A stretch of DNA of 6,600 nucleotides from Methanobacterium sp. (GTDB lineage: Archaea > Methanobacteriota > Methanobacteria > Methanobacteriales > Methanobacteriaceae). Positions 1 through 5,151 of this stretch are shown here, piece after piece; position 1 is the first letter of the stretch, and every line of letters begins with the position of its first letter. The stretch lies in NCBI GenBank assembly GCA_020855015.1, contig JAHKLP010000048.1, forward strand, positions 1 to 6,600. The letters run 5' to 3'. The position numbers and the translations under genes were made by a program. The notes beneath the pieces were generated by a model. The model had not been told where the DNA came from. It saw nothing but the letters and a program-made list of their open reading frames with translations, and ran no database searches.

Positions 1-642
1 CGACTACAAGAATTGTTGCTTCCCGAAGCAAAGTTACTCCTCCGCCCAGCATTAAATCCGGCAAACCGCAAGACCAAATATGATGTAATTGCTGTTGAAA
101 GTGAAGGAATCTGGGTGCTTATTAATTCAGGTTTCCATAGTGATCTGGCAGCAGAGCTCATTGAATCAAAGATAGTGTCCGAATTATCCTCTTACAGTGT
201 AGAGAAGAGAGAATACACTTTTGGAAAAAGTCGCATAGATTTTCTTCTAACCCCTGATGATACAAGTGTGAAGGAATTATCTGAAAAGGAGGGTAAAATT
301 CTCTCAAGTAAGATGCTCCTGGAAGTGAAGGGCTGCACCCTGGTAGAAGAAGGTCATGGAAAATTCCCTGATGCCCCCACTATCCGAGGAAAAAGACACC
401 TTGAAGAGCTTATTAAAGCTAAGAAAGAGGGAATGAATTCTGCAGTGCTTTTTTTAATCCCCAGAGAAGATGCTCAAATATTTTCACCAAACTGGGAGAT
501 GGATGAGGAGTTTTCAAAAACACTGGAACAGGCAGAAACGGATAAAGTACTGATAATTGCCCATTCTTTCGGTGTTAATTTCCATGAAAACGCGTTAATA
601 TTAACTCCTTTAAAAAAAGTAAAAGTAAAGGTTAAACCTTGA
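1..642 (+). CDS. sfsA: SfsA family protein (sugar fermentation stimulation protein homologue), 5' end missing
   Basis: The frame is open from base 1 to a TGA at 640-642. The first possible initiator, TTG at 13, is probably not the start: the codons before it (R-L-Q-E) continue the family pattern, and E. coli SfsA (about 234 aa) has roughly 40 more residues here. SfsA-type motifs seen in order are RKTKYD (bases 70-87), SRIDFLL (229-249), LLEVKG (316-333) and FPDAPTIRGKRHLEEL (364-411). The Asp of SRIDF and the E-x-K of EVKG have the look of a PD-(D/E)xK nuclease-like active site. The family was named for an effect on maltose metabolism in E. coli and has been described as DNA-binding; its role in archaea is not established. 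The stretch between SRIDFLL and EVK is about 14 residues longer than in E. coli. The protein ends in a Lys/Val tail (KKVKVKVKP). The gene converges with the channel gene. Family assignment is firm, function is not. Confidence 0.92.
   Translation, partial: RLQELLLPEAKLLLRPALNPANRKTKYDVIAVESEGIWVLINSGFHSDLAAELIESKIVSELSSYSVEKREYTFGKSRIDFLLTPDDTSVKELSEKEGKILSSKMLLEVKGCTLVEEGHGKFPDAPTIRGKRHLEELIKAKKEGMNSAVLFLIPREDAQIFSPNWEMDEEFSKTLEQAETDKVLIIAHSFGVNFHENALILTPLKKVKVKVKP
612..629 (-). terminator. Possible T-tract terminator of the channel gene, inside the 3' end of sfsA
   Basis: Read on the minus strand, this stretch is three T-runs (3, 4 and 7 Ts) separated by AC, lying about 47-64 nt past the channel gene's stop codon. 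Archaeal transcription commonly stops at such T-tracts without a hairpin. The same bases encode the Lys-rich end of the SfsA protein on the plus strand. The call rests on composition and position only. Confidence 0.4.
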
Positions 643-675
643 AATAAGATGTTTTAACTGGGTTTAAACACGAAA

Positions 676-1680
676 TTAGGTTCCTTCCAGTTTTTCAAAT
701 TCATCTGCCTTACCAATGCCCAGAATCACATCACCAGTTTCCAATGTGTAATTACGGGGAGGATCAATAGCCAATTCGCCGTCACGACCAACTCCAACCA
801 CAACCACGCCAGTTTTCTCGTGAATATCGGCCTCTAAAAGGCTTAATCCGGTGAATGGACTTTTTGAGCTGATTTTAACTTCTCTGAGTTCTCGGCTGGT
901 GTGTTCTGCCAGGACATCCTGGACAAACATGGCCTCATAACCGTCATCTATGCTTTTGTACATTAGACGGCCTGAAATAACGAAGGGAGATATAACCTGA
1001 CTGGCACCTGCCAGTTTTATCTGTTCAATGTTCTCGTAACGTTGAGCTTCGGCTATTATTCGCACGTTTTTATCTATTTTACGTATGCTAAGAATGGTGT
1101 GGATTGTTTTAGAGTCTGAATCCATGTCCACTATGACTGCCTGTGCACCTTTAACATTGGCCTTCTTTAGATCTTTGATGAGTGTGGGATCACCCTGAAC
1201 AAAGTTGGCCCCGTTTTTCAAGGCGTTTTTGCGCACCTGTTCATCTTCATCAAGGACGAAAATCTCGCCACCCTTTCCCATCTCTTTTATACACTCGACT
1301 GTGCTTTCAGTCCAGCCGCATATAACTACGTGTTTGGATTTTTCCACGTTTATCAGCCCCAAAATTTTCATTTGCTGCCTTTTGAATATTAAATTAACCA
1401 GGGACTCCACTGCCAGGGCAAAAGTTCCTATACCTAACACAATCAGACTAACTGCGAAAAACATTCCCAGAGGGGTGCTAGGACTATAGTCACCGTATCC
1501 CACTGTTCCTATGGTTACGAATGTCCAGTAAAAGGACACTATCCATGGTTGGCCTTCAATAAAATGGAATCCTATGGTTCCGTAAGCGATTATGCCAAGA
1601 ACCAGGATAAGAATCCAAGTTAACCTCTGTTTAGCAACCAGGGGTAGGCTTTTCCTGAGCACCCGCAGAAGTACGAACAT
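676..1680 (-). CDS. mthK: MthK-type calcium-gated potassium channel (two TM helices plus RCK domain)
   Basis: This 334-residue protein matches Methanothermobacter MthK (336 aa) almost without gaps as far as I recall that sequence; there is one extra residue near 137. Order: short N-terminal helix; outer TM helix about 22-40; pore helix; selectivity filter TVGYGD at 59-64; inner TM helix about 70-95 with hinge G83 and A88 in MthK positions; then an RCK domain with a TrkA-N-like lobe (about 115-230) and TrkA-C-like lobe (about 250-332). MthK is a tetrameric pore opened by Ca2+ binding to a cytoplasmic RCK gating ring. Of the Ca2+ ligands, D185, E211, E249, E267 and D306 are kept (MthK D184, E210, E248, E266, D305), but MthK E212 is Q213 here. 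The E92 position is kept, whereas MthK E96 is N96. The ATG start is set by an in-frame TAG five codons upstream; GGGTGG lies about 9 nt before it. The gene begins 23 bp after the small membrane-protein gene, so the two are probably co-transcribed. Channel identity is very sure; Ca2+ dependence is inferred. Confidence 0.96.
   Translation of the reverse strand: MFVLLRVLRKSLPLVAKQRLTWILILVLGIIAYGTIGFHFIEGQPWIVSFYWTFVTIGTVGYGDYSPSTPLGMFFAVSLIVLGIGTFALAVESLVNLIFKRQQMKILGLINVEKSKHVVICGWTESTVECIKEMGKGGEIFVLDEDEQVRKNALKNGANFVQGDPTLIKDLKKANVKGAQAVIVDMDSDSKTIHTILSIRKIDKNVRIIAEAQRYENIEQIKLAGASQVISPFVISGRLMYKSIDDGYEAMFVQDVLAEHTSRELREVKISSKSPFTGLSLLEADIHEKTGVVVVGVGRDGELAIDPPRNYTLETGDVILGIGKADEFEKLEGT
1369..1383 (-). 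promoter_or_regulatory. Possible internal translation start for a free RCK domain
   Basis: In MthK an internal Met107 start gives a separate RCK protein that joins the gating ring. Here codon 107 is TTG (1360-1362) rather than ATG, but codon 104 is ATG (1369-1371), preceded at 6 nt by AAAGG. Either could start a soluble RCK of about 230 residues. The ribosome binding site is weak, so this rests mainly on the precedent. Confidence 0.4.
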
Positions 1681-1703
1681 GTTATGGCATCCACCCTATT
1701 TTA

Positions 1704-2039
1704 TTAACGAAGGAAGAGATACCAGACTGCAAATCCAATTATTGCAATGATAATTATCACAACTACAATATACATCCAGGAGAAACCTCCACTGGAATCA
1801 TCATCATAATCATCATCGTCACCATCACCTATCTTTATCTTTTTACTGGAAGAAGATTTGGAGCTGCTACTGCCAAAACTACCTCCACGGCTCCCCTTCA
1901 TAACTGGCGCAATACTGGCCATGGTAGATTGACTGATCTGCGATTCTGATGTCCCCGAAGGCTCTTCATAGGCCGAAACTGCCGAAAATGACATCAAAAC
2001 TAAAACTAAAGCTGATAAAATAACAATTTGCCATTTCAT
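1704..2039 (-). CDS. Small secreted/membrane-anchored Ser- and Asp-rich protein, function unknown
   Basis: I do not recognise a family for this 111-residue protein. It has an N-terminal signal peptide (residues 1-23, hydrophobic core about 5-19, plausible cleavage after the SAVSA end). A Ser/Thr-rich segment follows (24-65, including GGSFGSSSSKSSSSKK from 52), then a basic patch (K66, K67, K69), then an Asp run at 72-81 with eight Asp in ten residues. A single very hydrophobic TM helix (about 88-110, rich in Ile and Val) ends the protein with one Arg. The expected topology puts the Ser/Asp region outside and the C-terminus inside. The Asp run is written mostly with GAT codons (bases 1797-1826), a triplet-repeat tract that could vary in length. 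A strong Shine-Dalgarno fixes the start. With 23 bp to the channel gene it probably shares that transcript, so an accessory role with the channel or the nearby ATPase is possible but unproven. Confidence 0.85.
   Translation of the reverse strand: MKWQIVILSALVLVLMSFSAVSAYEEPSGTSESQISQSTMASIAPVMKGSRGGSFGSSSSKSSSSKKIKIGDGDDDDYDDDSSGGFSWMYIVVVIIIIAIIGFAVWYLFLR
1773..1790 (-). promoter_or_regulatory. SD-like GGAGGT 9 nt before an internal ATG in the small membrane-protein gene
   Basis: The codons for G84-G85 read GGAGGT, a full match to the archaeal anti-SD core, and lie 9 nt before the ATG of M89. Initiation there would yield a 23-residue peptide consisting of just the TM helix. The SD is within a possible stem-loop (1775-1796) that might mask it. 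Gly-Gly codons produce this motif by chance, so confidence is low. Confidence 0.25.
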
Positions 2040-2044
2040 TTTAA

Positions 2045-2053
2045 CATCTCCTT
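2045..2053 (-). promoter_or_regulatory. Shine-Dalgarno of the small membrane-protein gene
   Basis: The minus strand reads AAGGAGATG, ending 5 nt before the ATG at 2039-2037. It is the clearest ribosome binding site in the window and supports the start of the 111-residue protein and, through the 23-bp gap, translation of the small-protein/channel transcript. Confidence 0.8.
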
Positions 2054-2079
2054 ATAACTTTTCTAACAACTGTAAGATT

Positions 2080-2100
2080 CTTAATAATTTCGTTTTTATT
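2080..2100 (-). promoter_or_regulatory. Candidate BRE/TATA promoter for the small-protein/channel operon
   Basis: On the minus strand this reads as an AATAAAAA block followed by CGAAA-TTATTAAG, which can be taken as a BRE purine/A stretch plus a TATA-like box at 2080-2087. Transcription would begin near 2058, leaving a short leader that still contains the Shine-Dalgarno. The block at 2093-2100 is an alternative box. The match is moderate in an AT-rich spacer, so the exact box is uncertain. Confidence 0.4.
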
Positions 2101-2110
2101 TTCTCTCTAA

Positions 2111-2124
2111 TATGATTTATCATA
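2111..2124. repeat. 14-bp inverted repeat upstream of the small-protein/channel operon
   Basis: TATGAT and ATCATA form perfect 6-bp arms around TT. The repeat sits just upstream of the candidate promoter at 2080-2100, where an archaeal regulator could bind. The ATGAT/ATCAT core also occurs in the longer inverted repeat at the ATPase promoter (4997-5031). In AT-rich DNA a repeat this short can occur by chance. Confidence 0.4.
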
Positions 2125-2141
2125 AAGAAGTACCATTAAAG

Positions 2142-2163
2142 AATCAGTTCTAATTAATCAGTT
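2142..2163. repeat. 8-bp direct repeat in the spacer after the ATPase gene
   Basis: AATCAGTT occurs at 2142-2149 and again at 2156-2163, a 14-bp period. It lies between the ATPase stop codon and the inverted repeat at 2111-2124. It might be part of a regulatory site; nothing else supports this. Confidence 0.3.
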
Positions 2164-2181
2164 TTCATTATAACCCTATTT

Positions 2182-4914
2182 TCATCCATTGCGGACAAAA
2201 TATTTACGCACTTCATCTGCCACGAACATTATCGGAACAAATGTGAGTAGATATAACCATTCATTTAATCCAAGTGCAGCCGTGCCAAATATCCCCTGCA
2301 ATGGGGGAATGTAAATAATGGCCAGTATAACTGCAACTGAGAATGCAATACCTCTTAAAATCCATTTGTTTTTAAAAATTCCTACTTGAAATACTGAAGT
2401 TCTGTTTGTTTGGCAGCCGAGGAGGTTTCCCATCTGGGCAAGGACTATCCCTGCAAATACCATGCTGGTAGCCTTCATATAAACCGGATCGGTAAAGGCG
2501 AGCTGCTGACCCCAGGTCCATCCACTGCTAAACAGGATCCAAAAGAAACCAGACATTACCAGGGCTGCTTCAATTATCCCCAGGAAAATGTATCCCCGGA
2601 ATATCACCCCAAAATTCAACAGACGCTCGTTACGAGCACGAGGCGGTCTTTCCATGACATCAGACTCTGATGGGCCAACACCAAGTGCCAGTGCAGGTAC
2701 AGTGTCTGTTCCCAGGTCAATAGCCAGGATTTGCATAACTGTAATTGGTAAAGGAATTCTAAACAGAACCATCATAAGGAAGGGCACGATTTCAGCGGTT
2801 TCGTGAGAGAAGATATAGGTAATGAATTTACGAATGTTCTCATAAATGGTTCGACCTTCTTTGATGGCTTCCACAATGGTAGCGAAATTATCGTCGGTAA
2901 GGATCATATCTCCAGCCTCTTTGGCTACATCAGTCCCGGTAATTCCCATAGAAATCCCTATATCTGCCTTTCTAAGTGCGGGGGCATCGTTAACACCGTC
3001 TCCAGTCATGGCCACAATTTCGTCCATGCTTTCCAGGATGCTGGCAATCCTCATCTTGTGTTCAGGCACTGCACGGGCGAATATAACATTCTCACCCGAA
3101 ATTAAAACATTTCGAACATCCTCATCAGACATCTGGTTAAGTTTTTTCCCTTTAATTATATGGCAAGGGCCTTCCCCAACAATCCCTACTTCCTGGGCAA
3201 TGGCACGCGCAGTAAGTCCGTAATCACCAGTGATCATGATAATACGAATTCCTGCCCGATGACAGTCATCAACCGCTGGTTTAACCTCTGGACGTGGAGG
3301 GTCCTGCATGGCTACCATCCCCAAGAAGACGAGATCCTGTTCAACAGCATCAGCACTGTAATTGTCATAATCCTCCGGAAGATTTCGGTAGGCCATTGCT
3401 AGGATTCGCAGTCCAGATGCTGCCAGTTTGTCATGTTTAGATATTATTTTCTCTTTAGCAGAACTGGAAAATGGTTTAACTTTTCCATCGACAGATATGG
3501 TTGTTGAAAGGTTAATAATCTTTTTAGGAGCACCTTTAACGTAGGCCACATGTTTATTTTTGTCCTGGTGTATGCTACTCATTGATTTCCGCTGAGAATC
3601 GAAGGGTAGCTCTATTATTCGAGGGTTCTTCTCCAATTGTTCTTCCCAGTTGAATCCACTTTTTTTGGCTGCAACCAGAAGAGCGGCTTCAGTAGGGTCT
3701 CCTATAATTTTCCATTTACCTCCAGTTTCGTCAGGTTCAACCAGTTTTGAGTCGTTGCAGAATGTTGCAGATCTCATGAGGAGTTCGAGTTCCATTATTT
3801 CTCGGTGGTTAATTGGTTTGCCTTTGTGTAGAAACTCACCTTCAGGTGAGTAACCTGCCCCAGTAACATCAATTATCTCACATGGCAACCAAACCTTCCG
3901 CACTGTCATCTCGTTCTTGGTGAGGGTTCCTGTTTTATCAGTGCAGATGATATTGGTGGATCCCAGGGTTTCCACACTGGATAAACGTTTTATAAGGGCA
4001 TTTTTACGTGCCATCTTCTGCACAGAGGCAGCTAAGGCCAGAGTAACAGTAGGTAAGAGCCCTTCAGGCACGTTAGCAACTGTTAGGCCGATGGCGAAAA
4101 TAAAGGCCACCTGTAGTGGGAGTTTAACCACCCACAAATTCAATGCGAATAGCACTACTCCCAGAAGCACTGCTATCACCGCTATGATTCGGGTCACCCT
4201 GGCCAGCTCCTTCTGCAAGGGACTGGCCTCCTGAGTGACTTCCTGAGTTAGACTGGCGATCTGGTTAAACTCAGTTTCACGGCCAGTTGCAAAAATAACT
4301 GCCTTTCCTGAACCTGAAGCCACACTAGTACCGGCAAAAATAATGTTTGGAGTTCCAATTAACCCATCGGCATGTGATTTTTTGGCATGAGCCACTTTAC
4401 GAACTGGTTTGGATTCTCCGGTAAGATTAGAGCTATCAACCTTCATTTGATAGGCTTCCACCAGACGTGCATCAGCAGAGATATTATCCCCCTCTTCCAG
4501 TACTAAAACATCACCCGGAACCAGTTCTGCAGATAAAATCTCTTTTTCTAGTCCTTCACGTATTATTTTAGCTTTAGATGGCAGTATTCCCTTAAGGGCT
4601 TCTAGAGCTTTTTCGGCCTTATATTCCTGCCAGAAACTAAAAACAGCATTAATGATTATAACACCAATAATTGCAAATCCTAGCTGAAATGTACCACTTA
4701 AAAAAGCAAGAATACTAGCTGCCCAGAGGAGTAAGGCCAGGAGCTGGTAGAGATTTGCTACGAACTTTAAAATAACAGGTTTTCTCCTGACTTCCTCAAT
4801 TTGGTTGGGGCCGTACTCTTCAAGTCGTTTTTGGGCCTCTTCAGTGGTTAGACCCTTTTTTGAAGAGTTCAATTCCGAATAAACCTCTTCTGGAGGGATT
4901 TTGTTAATGGCCAT
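2182..4914 (-). CDS. P2-type cation-transporting ATPase (Na,K-ATPase/SERCA superfamily)
   Basis: This 910-residue protein is a complete P-type ATPase that couples ATP hydrolysis to cation movement across the membrane. Order: cation-ATPase N-terminal domain (1-50); M1-M2 (about 53-97); actuator domain with TGES at 165-168; M3-M4 (about 242-292) with VPEGLL at 282-287; phosphorylation motif DKTGT with D326; nucleotide domain with PFDSQRKSMS (437-446) and KGAP (460-463); DPPRPE (538-543), TGD (562-564) and TGDGVND (637-643); M5-M6 (about 696-745); and four C-terminal TM helices to 902. M4 (VANVPEGLL) and M6 (AIDLGTD) are closer to Na,K-ATPase alpha than to SERCA, but no beta-type subunit gene is present. 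In M5, E705 replaces the usual Asn, while E708 and M6 D733 and D737 are kept. The ion could be Na+, Ca2+, K+ or H+ and cannot be decided from sequence. The ATG is supported by an in-frame TAA eight codons upstream; the ribosome binding site is weak. A BRE/TATA promoter and inverted repeat precede the gene. Confidence 0.95.
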   Translation of the reverse strand: MAINKIPPEEVYSELNSSKKGLTTEEAQKRLEEYGPNQIEEVRRKPVILKFVANLYQLLALLLWAASILAFLSGTFQLGFAIIGVIIINAVFSFWQEYKAEKALEALKGILPSKAKIIREGLEKEILSAELVPGDVLVLEEGDNISADARLVEAYQMKVDSSNLTGESKPVRKVAHAKKSHADGLIGTPNIIFAGTSVASGSGKAVIFATGRETEFNQIASLTQEVTQEASPLQKELARVTRIIAVIAVLLGVVLFALNLWVVKLPLQVAFIFAIGLTVANVPEGLLPTVTLALAASVQKMARKNALIKRLSSVETLGSTNIICTDKTGTLTKNEMTVRKVWLPCEIIDVTGAGYSPEGEFLHKGKPINHREIMELELLMRSATFCNDSKLVEPDETGGKWKIIGDPTEAALLVAAKKSGFNWEEQLEKNPRIIELPFDSQRKSMSSIHQDKNKHVAYVKGAPKKIINLSTTISVDGKVKPFSSSAKEKIISKHDKLAASGLRILAMAYRNLPEDYDNYSADAVEQDLVFLGMVAMQDPPRPEVKPAVDDCHRAGIRIIMITGDYGLTARAIAQEVGIVGEGPCHIIKGKKLNQMSDEDVRNVLISGENVIFARAVPEHKMRIASILESMDEIVAMTGDGVNDAPALRKADIGISMGITGTDVAKEAGDMILTDDNFATIVEAIKEGRTIYENIRKFITYIFSHETAEIVPFLMMVLFRIPLPITVMQILAIDLGTDTVPALALGVGPSESDVMERPPRARNERLLNFGVIFRGYIFLGIIEAALVMSGFFWILFSSGWTWGQQLAFTDPVYMKATSMVFAGIVLAQMGNLLGCQTNRTSVFQVGIFKNKWILRGIAFSVAVILAIIYIPPLQGIFGTAALGLNEWLYLLTFVPIMFVADEVRKYFVRNG

Positions 4915-4978
4915 ATTTACACTTGAAACTTACCTCTCTCTGTTTAAATTATAATTGCGATTAGTATGTAACTGGGAT

Positions 4979-4993
4979 AATATAAATTTTGAG
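4979..4993 (-). promoter_or_regulatory. BRE/TATA promoter of the P-type ATPase gene
   Basis: The minus strand reads CTCAAAA followed by TTTATATT, close to the archaeal BRE plus TATA consensus. The box centre near 4982 predicts a transcription start around 4957 and a leader of about 40 nt before the ATG at 4914. It is the best promoter match in the window. Confidence 0.7.
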
Positions 4994-4996
4994 CAC

Positions 4997-5031
4997 GATA
5001 AAATGATTAATAAAAATAAAATCATCTTATC
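4997..5031. repeat. Inverted repeat (11-bp arms) directly behind the ATPase promoter
   Basis: The left arm GATAAAATGAT (4997-5007) and right arm ATCATCTTATC (5021-5031) pair at 10 of 11 positions around a 13-nt A/T spacer. The repeat begins 3 bp upstream of the BRE, and its centre is about 32 bp from the TATA centre. The arm centres are about 24 bp apart, a little over two helical turns, which would suit a dimeric regulator binding one DNA face. Position suggests an operator or activator site; the factor is unknown. Confidence 0.55.
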
Positions 5032-5034
5032 AAC

Positions 5035-5057
5035 ATTAAAAGTGGAATTAAAAAGTG
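5035..5057 (-). terminator. Possible T-rich terminator after the serine hydrolase gene
   Basis: On the minus strand two T-runs (CACTTTTTAAT and CACTTTTAAT, an imperfect direct repeat) lie about 95-117 nt past the hydrolase stop codon. An AT-only inverted repeat (TTTATTT/AAATAAA, 5119-5137) is nearer the stop. Either could end the hydrolase transcript before the ATPase promoter. Nothing else was seen in the 5058-5151 part of the spacer. Confidence 0.35.
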
Positions 5058-5118
5058 TTTTCTCGGATTTAAATAATTCTCAAAATGATCAGACTAGTAG
5101 TTCATCCTAAGCATCTAA

Positions 5119-5137
5119 TTTATTTAAAGTAAATAAA
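5119..5137. repeat. AT-only inverted repeat just after the serine hydrolase gene
   Basis: Perfect 7-bp arms TTTATTT and AAATAAA flank a 5-nt spacer, 15 bp beyond the stop codon of the hydrolase. As a hairpin it would be weak because it has no G-C pairs. It may help end the transcript or may be chance. Confidence 0.35.
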
Positions 5138-5151
5138 GGAACTTCCCCTGT

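Noticed and set aside
13..15. TTG as the start of the sfsA gene
   Set aside because: The frame is open to base 1, the four preceding codons fit the family, and about 40 N-terminal residues typical of SfsA would be missing.
662..669. GTTTAAAC palindrome between the convergent genes as a functional site
   Set aside because: It is an 8-bp AT-rich palindrome in a 33-bp gap with only a weak imperfect partner at 651-658; chance is sufficient.
1205..1489. A 94-codon plus-strand open frame opposite the channel gene
   Set aside because: It is the complement of conserved channel coding sequence, with Ser/Pro/Ile-rich low-quality translation and no recognisable domain.
1797..1826. A BK-channel-like calcium bowl in the small protein's Asp run
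   Set aside because: The run lies between a signal peptide and a C-terminal TM helix, so it should face outside, whereas a calcium bowl acts on the cytoplasmic gating ring. The resemblance is only in composition.
2410..4234. Several plus-strand open frames of 67 to 125 codons opposite the P-type ATPase
   Set aside because: They lie wholly within a well-conserved coding region on the other strand, have unnatural composition and no ribosome binding sites; they are antisense shadows.
2182..4914. Calling the ATPase a true Na+/K+-ATPase
   Set aside because: Although M4 and M6 are Na,K-like, the third-site residues are absent, M5 differs and no beta subunit is present, so the ion is left open.
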